Part shown: positions 1 to 9,318 of the stretch, piece by piece
Layout of the letters: each line of letters starts with the position of its first letter
How positions within the stretch are numbered: position 1 is the first letter of the stretch
Assembly (NCBI GenBank): GCA_028753945.1
Contig: JAPNXP010000013.1
Location: 4,527,501 to 4,591,500 of the forward strand
From: Hexactinellida sp. DTS-2022
Lineage: Eukaryota > Porifera > Hexactinellida
Direction: 5' to 3'
DNA: 64,000 nucleotides
The notes under the pieces: generated by a model
Databases searched by the model: none
What the model saw: the letters and a program-made list of their open reading frames with translations, nothing else
Told to the model about the DNA's origin: nothing
Position numbers and translations under genes: made by a program

Positions 1-49
1 TGATAACACTTGTCACAAAATTCGAAAAATATCCAATCACCTGTCTTAC

Positions 50-132
50 GCCTTAGTTAGAGGTAGTATTGGGCAATTGCGCTGCTTGCACTGTTCGCAA
101 ATAATATCTGAATCATCTTCAGAGGACGCCAT
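50..132 (-). CDS. Possible first coding exon of a minus-strand gene running off the left edge
   Basis: Reading the minus strand from an ATG at 132 gives an acidic start (MASSEDDSD) followed by a CxxC pair (CEQCKQRNC). It meets a good donor site (GTAAGA) at 49. If that donor is used, the exon holds 27 codons plus two bases and the rest lies outside the window. If it is not, the frame stops at once after 28 codons. The exon is too short to assign a family. The longer minus-strand reading frame across the same bases looks non-coding. Confidence 0.3.
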
Positions 133-293
133 TGGAATTTGTGTATTCGCACCAGTACCAGTATTGGATAAAGATTCACTGCCGAAAGCTTTGGATTTAT
201 AATTTTATCCGGCCTTAAGTTTCTCGAATCTATAAAGATACAAAAAGAGACAAACATGACAAAAATTATCTTATGTTATCTGACATAAGTAAT

Positions 294-416
294 AAAATCT
301 AAAAATACAGCTGTGCCGATAGCATGCTCCTTTAGAGGCACTATATTTTGGTAGTTGGTTGATTGATGGTGCCTACAGAAGAACATGTGTCGGGCACAGC
401 TGTATTTTTAGATTTT
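294..416. repeat. MITE-like inverted-repeat element, AAAATCT/CAGCTGTGCC family, copy 1
   Basis: About 123 bp bounded by inverted repeats of some 23 bp: AAAATCTAAAAATACAGCTG at the left, its reverse complement at the right. Inside, GGCACTAT and GGTGCC echo each other, so the element can fold on itself. Related copies lie near 16.6 and 16.8 kb. No coding capacity. Confidence 0.75.
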
Positions 417-1420
417 TTTGCCATGTCATCACTATAAAGGTGTTAATAAACCATTGTTTCGTATGGTAACGACCCTAAGTGCGTTGGGAGTTTCCTTTTA
501 GCCAACTTCAATTTCAGAGATTTCAAGTTTAATTGGAATATAATATGTCGATGAGTCAGCATTTTTTCTGTGCATGTTGGATGTCGCGAAATATCGAATT
601 CACAAAATTGTAAAAACACATTTTTGACGATGTCATCATCACCTCGAGGTGTTAATTATGACACATTTGTAGAGGTGTACCATGGCATAAGGATCAATTG
701 ATAAATTGGAAGTTTGTTTCTTATATCATCTTAGATTAATTTAACTAACCTAAATTACCCAATACCCAATAAATGTTTTGAATTAACTTCCTCACTAATT
801 AAACTGTATTTACTGATACGTAACAACACCTCGCTTCTTCAAATTTTATTTGCTAAGTATAATGAAATGTTCATGTAACGAAATTATTAAATTTCTGTTT
901 CTTGTAAAATGAGAGCTTTTAACCAAAATACGTATGCAACTAGAGGGGAAACGAATATTCGATCTCGCAGGTAAATGATTAGTTATAGACTAGTGAAAAA
1001 TTCGTTCGTTTCGATTCTTTTAGCCTAAATTATTAAGCTTTTAAGCTACTTTATAAATGCAAAGCTATTACTGAGTACTTGTTCTAATAAGTTTTATCGA
1101 AACAACTGGTATAATGCTATTTTAGGCGATTCCTTAGCTGATTGCTACTACAAAATATATATCTACGTCATAAATAGTTAATTCCTAATATTAATTATCT
1201 GTAATTGGTACGTAAATATAATTAGTTTTCTATATCGTTGTTGAATAGGTTTCAATTATACAATACAAGGTCTGTCTTGTGATTATTATCTTGACCTTGC
1301 ACAACCAGTGTTACTATTTATAGAATAGCACACTTTAGGATATATAAGCTCATTTCGAGTGTAGTATTTACAAATACAATTACATTGTCAGTTTGATTTG
1401 ATCCTTCGTTCCAATTTTAG
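417..1420. other. AT-rich intergenic region upstream of TMEM70
   Basis: About 1 kb with no credible reading frame on either strand. Apart from the TATA-like box near its right end I see no structured element or RNA gene. Confidence 0.6.
1341..1348 (+). promoter_or_regulatory. TATA-like box upstream of TMEM70
   Basis: TATATAAG lies about 80 bases before the donor of the predicted leader intron, leaving room for a short non-coding first exon. The position suits a core promoter, but such AT-rich words are common by chance here. Confidence 0.35.
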
Positions 1421-1523
1421 GTAAGTATTTGATTACTTTGTACTCAATTATGTAATTATAATTTATAACTACTATAATTGATAATGAGAGGTAGATACTC
1501 TTGGGTTGATTTTACACTTACAG
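1421..1523 (+). other. Predicted 5' leader intron of TMEM70
   Basis: GTAAGTATTT at the start and TTTTACACTTACAG at the end give consensus splice sites 103 bp apart, 24 bases before the chosen ATG. Inferred from splice motifs only. Confidence 0.6.
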
Positions 1524-1547
1524 CATACACTAGTGGTAGTACGTAGC

Positions 1548-2186
1548 ATGTTGTCTCGGCTTGTAAGGTTCACTTCTATGAATCATATATTCATAAGGCC
1601 CTCACTCCCGGTAACCACATATGGAATGTGTGGCTACAAGAGACACAAGAGTGAAGTTGGCATCGCGGCAGATTCGAAGCTTATCTATTCAGGACCGTTT
1701 TCCCCTGCTGTCAAAGCCATAAAACTTGTATCTCTGATGTCAAGCACGACTGTTTTGATAGTTTCTCCATTTCTCCTCGCGTTTGGGAAGGAGGAGATCC
1801 CTATGTTCGGCAAATGTATGATAGTGGGCATAACTCTCCTCGCCTCGTGGGGCACCACTGGGCTGTTGCATTTACTATCGCGCGCTTACATACACAAACT
1901 GTACTACAATAGTAAACAGGAAATATTCACCGCATACACAACAACGTTATTTTTCCGCACGCGCATAACAAGCATACACTCGGCTGATATAAAACAGCCC
2001 TCAGATGGATTAGGAGCTTTCTTTACAACGTTTGTAGCCAACAAACGACCCTTCTATCTGCACCAGGAGATAATGCGGGAGTACAGCGTCGAGCTGTACA
2101 TGCGATTACTGGGAATGAATTCTGCGAAAATACGAAATGAAAAGGAAAGAACGAAGGAAATTAGGAATGAAGAGAAATCTTCCTGA
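1548..2186 (+). CDS. TMEM70: TMEM70-like mitochondrial inner-membrane assembly factor
   Basis: A 212-residue protein resembling TMEM70, which helps assemble ATP synthase (and complex I) in the mitochondrial inner membrane. A basic N-terminus (MLSRLVRF...) could be a presequence. The family core begins at SKLIYSGP (residues 43-50). Two hydrophobic segments (about 59-79 and 88-110) form the hairpin, followed by the conserved run YIHKLYYN and a C-terminal part with FFTTFVANKRPF. The frame opens further upstream at a TTG, but a donor (GTAAGT at 1421) and an acceptor (ACTTACAG ending at 1523) define a leader intron. The first ATG after it is at 1548, so I start there. The charged tail (KERTKEIRNEEK) matches the charged tails of relatives. 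Confidence 0.85.
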   Translation: MLSRLVRFTSMNHIFIRPSLPVTTYGMCGYKRHKSEVGIAADSKLIYSGPFSPAVKAIKLVSLMSSTTVLIVSPFLLAFGKEEIPMFGKCMIVGITLLASWGTTGLLHLLSRAYIHKLYYNSKQEIFTAYTTTLFFRTRITSIHSADIKQPSDGLGAFFTTFVANKRPFYLHQEIMREYSVELYMRLLGMNSAKIRNEKERTKEIRNEEKSS

Positions 2187-2592
2187 TTTGTTTCTATCTG
2201 CTAAAATGGTCACACTTAGATCCCATAGAAAATACACCTGACTAGTCTAATATTTATGATGTAATCGTTATTATTCGGTAAATAGTAGTTTCGAGTAAAG
2301 CAAATGAAGTGTAATTGTTGACACGTTCAAATAAGGTATTGAAAATGAAACTGAAAGTTTCCAAATTCGATTTCCTCTTCACTCAGCTGTTTCTGAGCCT
2401 ATCTACTTGTTTTGCTAAAAACAGCAAATACAAAAGCTGATCTAATAGCATTGTAATTGGTAGCTTGGTGTATTTCTCAAAACTATTCCCTTCAATGCTT
2501 TTAGCAGCATTGCAATCACTCCATATATTCACAGTAGATAGGGATAATTATTAATTATTAGACTAGTATTCAGTTGTTCTATTTCTTCAATA

Positions 2593-4464
2593 ATGGACAG
2601 CACACTTGGTAGCAGCTCTTGTAACGACAGTACTCTAAGCCTCTTGGACTCCACCCCAAGATGTACGTTGTTCTCTTCAATCTCTGAGAGTTTCAATCTC
2701 CCGTCCAGTGAGTCCCCTATTGAGCCGATCGTAAAGACATCTACCTCCACCCCCTCATTTGCCAACGATTCCTACTCTGACATAGCCAAGGTGCGTCCCT
2801 CAAAGACCTGTGCATACATCGAACATTCCAATCAGCCGAACTCGTCTCCATCCCCTAAGAAATGTCCCGAGAGCAGTCCTCAGAGCATGAAGGCCCCAAA
2901 CCGCTTGTCCGCCTCACAGCCCAGGAAGGAGTCCCCTCTGGTTACCCACTCGGTGTCCACGGGACAGAGAGTGGTCGCCGCGAGTCTGTCCCTCCCCAAG
3001 AACGTGTCCGCCTCCTCCTCTGTCTCCTCCATCAACAGTGACGACGACACTTTCTTCGAGCAGCTGAGCACTCTGCAGAACACGCTTGAGAATGCCATTC
3101 CCGTCCACGACTCTCCTGACCACAAAATTGCCGATTTCGACGTCCTGCTGACTGGACAGATCCTCTCCCGTAAGCCCTCCCCTCCCCCTGGCTCCGACTC
3201 CAACAGTCCCCTCAGGGACCCCACGCACCAGTTCTCGCTCTCGCGCGCCCAGCTGCACCCCCGCAGCCCCGCCCACCCCCTCTCCGCCTGCGCGGCACTC
3301 AACAAGGAGTCCCCGCACGCGGATCCGCGGGAAGAGGCTCCCCAGAAAGAGGATCCGACTGAAGGGAGCGAGAAGGAGAACTCCCCAACCGGGAGGGCGG
3401 TGCCCTCCGCTATAAAGCCCGCCCAGATTCTGCACCACTGGGGCGGCACCGGCCGGACCAGCTCCAGGTCCGCACAGAAGAGAGTTACTTTTGACAATCG
3501 AGTCCGAGAGGGTATCGCCAGAAAGCCCGCGTCTGACATTAAATCTGATAACCCCACCCCCACGCGCCCTCAGACCCGCTGGCGGAAGATGCACTCGGCC
3601 CCCTCGCTCCCCTCCCCGGAGGCTAGCTCCCCTCCCGACTCTCTCAGCATGAACACCCGGGTCTGGTGTCCCACGGCCTGTGCCGCTAATCTCGCTCCGC
3701 TCCTCAGTCCCTCCAAAGCGCAGGCCAAGCGGATCTGTCGCGGGGGCAGCACGCCCGAGTTCCCCAGTTCCCCGGTGCCGCCGCACCTGGTGCTGCGCTC
3801 CAACTCGTCCCCCGCCTCCGGCAGCCCCGCTCTCAACTCGAGTCTCAGTCCGGGGGCGGAGCTTATAGGGGACAACAGCGGGTCCCACCTGCTGCCGGTC
3901 ATCCGTGGTTCCAACCCGGACCTGAAGTCGATAGAGCCGCTGACGCTGGTGCGCGTGCTGGCTGGGGAGTTCGCGCAACACATCGCTAACCTGGTTATAG
4001 TGGACTGTCGGTACCCGTACGAGTTCAAGGGGGGACACGTAAAGACCGCTCTCAATATCTGGACGGAGCAGCTCAGCTTTAACTTCTTTCTGAAGTCAAC
4101 CTACGTTCCCACTTCGGAGCTGAGACATGTGGTGGTGTTCTACTGCGAGTTCTCCACCATGCGTGGTCCCAGCCAGTACAGGTACCTCAGGAACGAAGAT
4201 CGGAAAATCAACGAGGCCACTTTCCCAAAACTGCATTACCCTGAATTGTACGTGTTGGAGGGTGGATACGCGCGGTTTTTCTCAGTCGCCTGTGACAGCT
4301 GCGACCCCAAATGTTACATTCCAATGCTCCACGAGGACTACAAGGAAGAACTGGCCAAGTGCCACGTGTTGAAACACCAGGGCTCTAAGCGGGCAGTTAG
4401 CGGCAGCTGTAGAGTAGCTAGACCCAGCAAATCCAAATGTAGAAGGAAACAAAAATTCAACTGA
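2593..4464 (+). CDS. CDC25: CDC25 dual-specificity phosphatase
   Basis: A 623-residue protein in one exon. The first 450 residues are rich in Ser and Pro with many SP/TP pairs, as in the regulatory half of CDC25. The C-terminal 175 residues are a CDC25-type rhodanese domain: IVDCRYPYEFKGGH, then the catalytic loop with Cys518 and Arg524 (CEFSTMR), then YPELYVLEGGYARFF. CDC25 removes inhibitory phosphates from cyclin-dependent kinases at mitotic entry. Two loop positions are odd: the usual His before the catalytic Cys is Tyr, and the Glu before the loop Arg is Met. The basic tail (RPSKSKCRRKQK) fits a nuclear protein. The coding region is much richer in GC than its surroundings. Family certain; effect of the loop changes unknown. 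Confidence 0.93.
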   Translation: MDSTLGSSSCNDSTLSLLDSTPRCTLFSSISESFNLPSSESPIEPIVKTSTSTPSFANDSYSDIAKVRPSKTCAYIEHSNQPNSSPSPKKCPESSPQSMKAPNRLSASQPRKESPLVTHSVSTGQRVVAASLSLPKNVSASSSVSSINSDDDTFFEQLSTLQNTLENAIPVHDSPDHKIADFDVLLTGQILSRKPSPPPGSDSNSPLRDPTHQFSLSRAQLHPRSPAHPLSACAALNKESPHADPREEAPQKEDPTEGSEKENSPTGRAVPSAIKPAQILHHWGGTGRTSSRSAQKRVTFDNRVREGIARKPASDIKSDNPTPTRPQTRWRKMHSAPSLPSPEASSPPDSLSMNTRVWCPTACAANLAPLLSPSKAQAKRICRGGSTPEFPSSPVPPHLVLRSNSSPASGSPALNSSLSPGAELIGDNSGSHLLPVIRGSNPDLKSIEPLTLVRVLAGEFAQHIANLVIVDCRYPYEFKGGHVKTALNIWTEQLSFNFFLKSTYVPTSELRHVVVFYCEFSTMRGPSQYRYLRNEDRKINEATFPKLHYPELYVLEGGYARFFSVACDSCDPKCYIPMLHEDYKEELAKCHVLKHQGSKRAVSGSCRVARPSKSKCRRKQKFN

Positions 4465-4971
4465 CATGGCAACCCGAACGTTTAATAGTTATTCACTCTC
4501 AATCGTACTGAAAACCTAACTAACGACAGTGACAAATGTCACTTGACAACTGTTGGCCTGACATATTTAGACACTGTTTATTTCGCGCTCACTTCTGAAC
4601 AGTTACTTTAATGTGTCGATGCGATGCAAACTTCCGAGTTCTTGATATTAACTGTACACTGTATTTTAATCAACTTCATTAAGTACTAGCGAATTTCATA
4701 ATTCCTTAGCAACAAGTTATCACATTGTATGTAAGAACGGTATTTTAATTATTAATAATTTTATTGGTAGATACGATTAGATTCAGTTTCAAAATCTCAA
4801 AATTTGTCTCAGTTACACTTCATTTCGCTGAATTTAATAGTCTAAGTTTTATTATTCATATTAATTGAATTGTTGAATTGTTCCGTATAACTGTTTAATA
4901 CAATTGACTCATGGTTGGTTTAACACTGTTCACTATGCATAGTTACTCACTACATACTACCGAGCAGTAAG
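4465..4971. other. Intergenic spacer between CDC25 and CHMP1
   Basis: About 500 bp of AT-rich sequence holding the CDC25 3' end and the CHMP1 upstream region. No further gene or repeat seen. Confidence 0.6.
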
Positions 4972-5583
4972 ATGTTCAAGAGCACAGCACAGAAGATGCA
5001 GGACAATCTGTTCAACTTGAAGCTAGCTACCAAGCAGCTGGAGAGGAACGCAGTCAAGTGCGAGAAGGACGAGAAAGTCGAGAAGAACAAGCTCAAGAAG
5101 GCGATACAGAAGAGCAACATGGAGGGGGCCCGCATCCACGCAGAGAACGCGATCCGACAGAAGAACCAAGCGCTCAACTACCGCCGCATGTCCTCCCGCG
5201 TGGACGCAGTTTCGCAGCGCGTGCAGACAGCCTGCACCATGCAGCAAGTGACCAAGTCAATGGGGGGCGTCGTCTCCGCCATGGAGTCAGCCATGAAGTC
5301 GATGAACCTGGAGAAGGTCACCAAACTGATGGACGATTTCGAGCGCCAGTTCGAGCACCTGGACGTGCAGACGCAGGTTATGGACGAAGCCATGCAGGGC
5401 ACCACGGTGCTCAGCATGCCCGAGGGTCAGGTGGACAACCTGATGCAGGAAGTAGCGGACGAGGCGGGGCTAGAACTGAACATGGAGCTGAGCTCTCAGC
5501 AGGTGGGACTCCCCTCAACAGCTGTTCAGGAGCAGGACGATCTGTCCGCCAGACTGGCACAGCTGCGCGAGCAGAACAACTGA
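4972..5583 (+). CDS. CHMP1: CHMP1, ESCRT-III subunit
   Basis: A 203-residue protein close to the usual 196-199 residues of CHMP1. A basic helical N-terminal half (residues 1-110, with KLATKQLERNAVKCEKDEK and the long helix after it) binds membranes and polymerises. The C-terminal half is acidic (EGQVDNLMQEVADEAG). The last residues, DLSARLAQLREQ, form an MIT-interacting motif of the MIM1 type, recognised by VPS4 and spastin. It acts in multivesicular body sorting, abscission and nuclear envelope resealing. Spastin, a known CHMP1B partner, is encoded 17 kb away; I read no regulatory meaning into that. Confidence 0.95.
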   Translation: MFKSTAQKMQDNLFNLKLATKQLERNAVKCEKDEKVEKNKLKKAIQKSNMEGARIHAENAIRQKNQALNYRRMSSRVDAVSQRVQTACTMQQVTKSMGGVVSAMESAMKSMNLEKVTKLMDDFERQFEHLDVQTQVMDEAMQGTTVLSMPEGQVDNLMQEVADEAGLELNMELSSQQVGLPSTAVQEQDDLSARLAQLREQNN

Positions 5584-6274
5584 GTGCATGCACTCACACC
5601 TGAATGTAACTAGCAACAGTATTATGACTCTAATGTTGTTATTCCAAACCTGTGTTGTATTTGTATTCTGCTATGCATGTGTGCTGTTACACCAACTCTG
5701 GATTGTATACTAGTTTGTATCGCGGAGTTGTTATTAACTGTGTGAACCCTGTTCAGTTCGCCTATGCAGTCGCCTTATAATAAGCAATAAATTTTAGCCT
5801 TAAACGAGCCTGAAGATAATGAATAGTCACATACAATGTCATGCATAGAAAGATTAGAGTAAACTCGAGTCTACGTCACTCTTGAGTTGAGTATAATTGT
5901 ATTTTGCACAAATAGCTTGCTAATACGCGAACTTACTTTCATTAAATGAGATGAAATTGACAATTTTAATAAAGGGGAAATTACATAATCGATAAAAAGT
6001 ATAAAAAATCGATCCGTTGGAGGGTTCTAATGGGATTGGTTGGAAAGGGCACATTCTTGCGGTCATTTTAATGTACTAATACCTCCTGGTTCAATATGGG
6101 GATGTCGAGTTTAAGCAATTAAATTAACTCATTGTCATAATAATAATACGGATAGCAAGCACCGCGCCAAGCAGTTAATAAGAATACTTATACTATTTAT
6201 TATACAGCTAAAAAGGAATACCGTACTATCAATCAAATGGTATCAATAATAATAAGACGTTTGTAGACTCAGGA
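5584..6274. other. Intergenic region between convergent CHMP1 and LAMTOR5
   Basis: About 690 bp shared by the 3' ends of two convergent genes. AT-rich with no coding frame; nothing beyond the CHMP1 polyadenylation signal. Confidence 0.55.
5786..5791 (+). terminator. Polyadenylation signal, CHMP1
   Basis: AATAAA about 200 bases after the CHMP1 stop codon, the expected place for 3' end formation. Confidence 0.4.
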
Positions 6275-6523
6275 TTATTTGTGCATCGCAATCGTATTTC
6301 CGTCGCGCTCCAGAATGAATACATTCCCTTGGTTCGTTTCGAGAGTTATGGTTGGGGATTCCTTGGTCTCGTCCAGTCGGTGTAGGAGTGTGAATGCTTG
6401 TGACGCGTGGCACATGACTGCAGTTTTCAGCGTGCCATCAGATTGTATTGTGAATCCTTTGGGATCACAAATAGACACACCTTTCATTTGAGAATCCCGC
6501 ATTTTTTCGAGATTATCGCTCAT
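6275..6523 (-). CDS. LAMTOR5: LAMTOR5 (HBXIP) Ragulator subunit
   Basis: An 82-residue roadblock-fold protein on the minus strand. The pattern GVSICDPKGFTIQSDGTL, then ITLETNQGNVFI and the terminal DGNTIAMHK, matches LAMTOR5, about 91 residues in animals. LAMTOR5 is one of five Ragulator subunits that hold Rag GTPases on the lysosome surface for mTORC1 activation. The ATG is at 6523. It diverges from TBCA, 410 bp away, so the two may share a promoter region. Confidence 0.85.
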   Translation of the reverse strand: MSDNLEKMRDSQMKGVSICDPKGFTIQSDGTLKTAVMCHASQAFTLLHRLDETKESPTITLETNQGNVFILERDGNTIAMHK

Positions 6524-6933
6524 AACTTTCCACAGTTTATTGTTGCTAAATAGCAGTTTCGAAATCGCTTTGAACCTAATACTTTAGTATTCATAGAGTA
6601 TAAGGTTTTATACATCAGTTTGAATTCACAGGATATTTTGTGGTAGCAAGTGAACTGTGCTATTGGAATGCTGGTTTCACAGTGAATGCATGCTTTGTGT
6701 GCTTAGCTGGAGTCAGCTCATGCAGCTTATTTAGTCTGATCAATACGTTGTAGAAAGTAGAAATACAGAATTAATTATTCTGACTATAATTGCAACGTCT
6801 TATTCAATTTGTAATTTTACGGATATGCTATTCTTATTGCTATGAATGACCAACACTTTTGTATACCAAAAATAAACATTGCTAAACTATAAATAGCTCG
6901 CAAGGAATTGTAGATAATAATTACAACCCAATT
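6524..6933. promoter_or_regulatory. Shared upstream region of LAMTOR5 (minus) and TBCA (plus)
   Basis: The only head-to-head gene pair with a short spacer in the left block. The 410 bp must hold both promoters, so bidirectional transcription is possible. I see no specific binding sites. Confidence 0.4.
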
Positions 6934-7272
6934 ATGGCTACAGGAATAGACAACACGAAGCAGATACGAATCCAAACGGGAGTAGTGAAGAGACTGGTCA
7001 AGGAGAGAAATTCCTATCGGAAAGAAATGGAAATTAATATAACTAAAGTTGAGCAGGCCCGAGAGGCCGGCAAAGATGAGAGTGACATAAAACTGTTAGA
7101 AGCGGTGCTCGATGAAACTAAGATGATGATCCCTGGTACGGACGAGAGGCTCCTTGAGGCGTACCAGACCCTGGACGAACTTGTCAACTCTTCGGGCGAC
7201 AACAAAGATAGCAGCGAGTATAAGGAAGCCGCAGAAGTGCTGGAGGCTAACAAAGAGGACGTTTCCAGTTAG
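6934..7272 (+). CDS. TBCA: Tubulin-binding cofactor A
   Basis: A 112-residue all-helical protein matching TBCA (human 108 residues). QIRIQTGVVKRLVKER at the N-terminus is the family signature, followed by a charged helical bundle with MMIPGTDERLLEAY. TBCA captures beta-tubulin released by the CCT chaperonin and passes it on during alpha/beta dimer assembly in the cytosol. Single exon. The acidic tail (EANKEDVSS) is typical. Confidence 0.93.
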   Translation: MATGIDNTKQIRIQTGVVKRLVKERNSYRKEMEINITKVEQAREAGKDESDIKLLEAVLDETKMMIPGTDERLLEAYQTLDELVNSSGDNKDSSEYKEAAEVLEANKEDVSS

Positions 7273-7689
7273 TATATTGTAGGAAATATGTATAGTATAC
7301 ATATGGTTATAGTAAGGTAAAGTGTAGTTGCTTATTGACTAATTACATATTGCAGCAATGAGGTTGTTATATTGATTGCAATTATTTGAGAGCCTTAATT
7401 TTATTACAACTTCGTTTATAGCTTTACAAGTTTACATAAATAGAATAAGGCATGTGACTTAGTAACCAATAGTAGAATTGGAATGCTACAGGGTGGTTAC
7501 GTGAGCAAACTTGGAATATTCTTATTATAAGAAATGTCTTATCATACAAAATAGCCTATTGCAAATAGTAAATTTATCCACTCTGTAAATTACCGTATCT
7601 CTACCAATATACTCATTAAATACCAGTTTACCAGTCTAGTTGCTAAGTTAACATCCCCTATTAAGTTGCCACTGGCAGAGCGTGGCTAC
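7273..7689. other. Intergenic spacer between TBCA and the receptor gene
   Basis: About 420 bp, AT-rich, nothing recognisable. Confidence 0.55.
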
Positions 7690-8868
7690 ATGTCTGATAG
7701 CCTTCTCTGGAGAGATTACAGGCGACACAGCAATGACGCGATCGAGAGTCGGGAGCTGCTCTCCTGTGGAGCCATATTCGAGCCTTATGACGAGGACAAG
7801 GGACAGATCTACTGCTACCTCATGTTTGCGGTGAGAGAGATATCAGCTGTGCTATCCCTGGTCAGCTGTTGTTTCGTTGTATTCGTAATCTGGCTGTTCA
7901 AAAGATACATATTTGATACACAGCGGTTGATACTGTATTTAACACTGTCCGCTCTCTTTTCAAGTCTAATGTACATCGTGACTGAGCTCTACAGGTATTT
8001 CAGTAGATCGAATGTGGGGTGTGCCGTATTTATTTTCTTTCTAACTTTCTCGATTTGGTTGGTAATTATCTGGAACTTGAATATAACAGTTAAACTTTTT
8101 CATAACATTGTTATATGGAAGACTTCTCCAAAATGGTTTGAGAAGATATTTATTTTGAATTCACTTGTTTTCCCTCTCATTCTAGCCATCATTACTATTC
8201 TACCACAATTCATTCAGGAAATAACTTTTCAGTGCCAGTGGAATAGCTGGAATGCCAGCATGGATTTTCACATCCAGGGAGCGCGCGCTTTCTACGGATC
8301 CATTTGGGTGTTCCCGTCTTCTCTCGCATTTCTATTCGTAATATTCGCTTACATAACGATATTTATAATAATGATAAGACGGAAAATAAAGAAACAAGAC
8401 AGAGAGATTAGCAAGGCTCTAATTCAGGATATTAAATCTCTAATTCTCTATCCAGTTGTAATTCTAGCTTCCTATTTCATTCCACTTATCCTAGCCCTGA
8501 TCAACCTGTTTGGACTCACAATTGAAATTCGCTATTTATACTTTCTCATTCTTATTGCTGCTTTCACTCGGCCGCTGTTGGGACTTCTGATCAGTTTGGT
8601 GTACATATTGAGAAAAGACAACTATAGACAGTTGAACTTTAAAGAAATTGAACTGGAATTGCTATCCCATATGAAGAGAACTAAGGTGCAAGAGTACCCC
8701 GTGACTCAGATGGATCATAACTTCAAACAAACTGCCCTGGATTTGGAGCATAGCTTCCAGCTGCCCAATGAAATCCAGCTGACCAGTAGGAATAACAAAA
8801 TCGGAGACTTTCATTTGGATCCAATTCCCTCTCGGGAAGACAGCTTAGAAAATTTAACACATTTTTAA
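7690..8868 (+). CDS. Seven-helix receptor, cAMP-receptor-like/GPR157-like
   Basis: A 392-residue membrane protein. Seven hydrophobic helices are visible in order, beginning with SAVLSLVSCCFVVFVIWLF and LILYLTLSALFSSLMYIV and ending with LILIAAFTRPLLGLLISLVY. They are followed by a soluble tail of about 85 residues. A Cys near helix 3 (VGCAVF) and one in the second outer loop (FQCQW) could form the usual disulphide. The helix 3 pattern (WLVIIWNLNITVKLF) and the long loop after helix 4 recall the cAMP-receptor/GPR157 group rather than rhodopsin-like receptors, lacking DRY and NPxxY. The frame opens at a TTG; the first ATG is at 7690. No signal peptide. Ligand unknown. Confidence 0.7.
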   Translation: MSDSLLWRDYRRHSNDAIESRELLSCGAIFEPYDEDKGQIYCYLMFAVREISAVLSLVSCCFVVFVIWLFKRYIFDTQRLILYLTLSALFSSLMYIVTELYRYFSRSNVGCAVFIFFLTFSIWLVIIWNLNITVKLFHNIVIWKTSPKWFEKIFILNSLVFPLILAIITILPQFIQEITFQCQWNSWNASMDFHIQGARAFYGSIWVFPSSLAFLFVIFAYITIFIIMIRRKIKKQDREISKALIQDIKSLILYPVVILASYFIPLILALINLFGLTIEIRYLYFLILIAAFTRPLLGLLISLVYILRKDNYRQLNFKEIELELLSHMKRTKVQEYPVTQMDHNFKQTALDLEHSFQLPNEIQLTSRNNKIGDFHLDPIPSREDSLENLTHF

Positions 8869-9318
8869 GAAATACTTTGCTTGCTAAAATCCAATTTAAC
8901 AAAACCTGCTTGATGATATTTTATCATTTTTGTTAAAGAAGTTTGTTCGGTTTACTATTCATTATTGCTTCAGAGTGTATTAACATTGGTACTTATCATG
9001 TTGTATAGTATTCAATAATGTAATTACATTAGCTATTAAATTTTTAGCCCAAATACTGCCCACATTGTAATTCTTCAGATATACTTGTTGTTTTTTGACC
9101 AAAAAGTTGGTCTAGTTAAAGTGGTTTTGTAAACCTAAAGAATTATCTCTTTACTTTAACCTGGCGAATTACGTTAAATGAATTGGGAATCCTGAAGTGT
9201 GTTTTTTATTAAATCATAAAGTATACATAGAAATACTGTACGAATATGTAATACTTTGCTCAAACAAATAATATAGATTGTATACCATGTAATTACAGTG
9301 TTTATAAGCTGCTTATTT
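8869..9318. other. Intergenic spacer upstream of WDR55
   Basis: About 450 bp of AT-rich sequence. TAATTACAG ends at 9298, 20 bases before the WDR55 ATG, and could be a leader-intron or trans-splice acceptor. Confidence 0.45.

Noticed and set aside
2880..4038. Long minus-strand frames opposite CDC25 (227 and 374 codons)
   Set aside because: Mirror frames of a GC-rich coding region; Arg/Gly-rich translation with no domain, while the plus strand is a clear CDC25.
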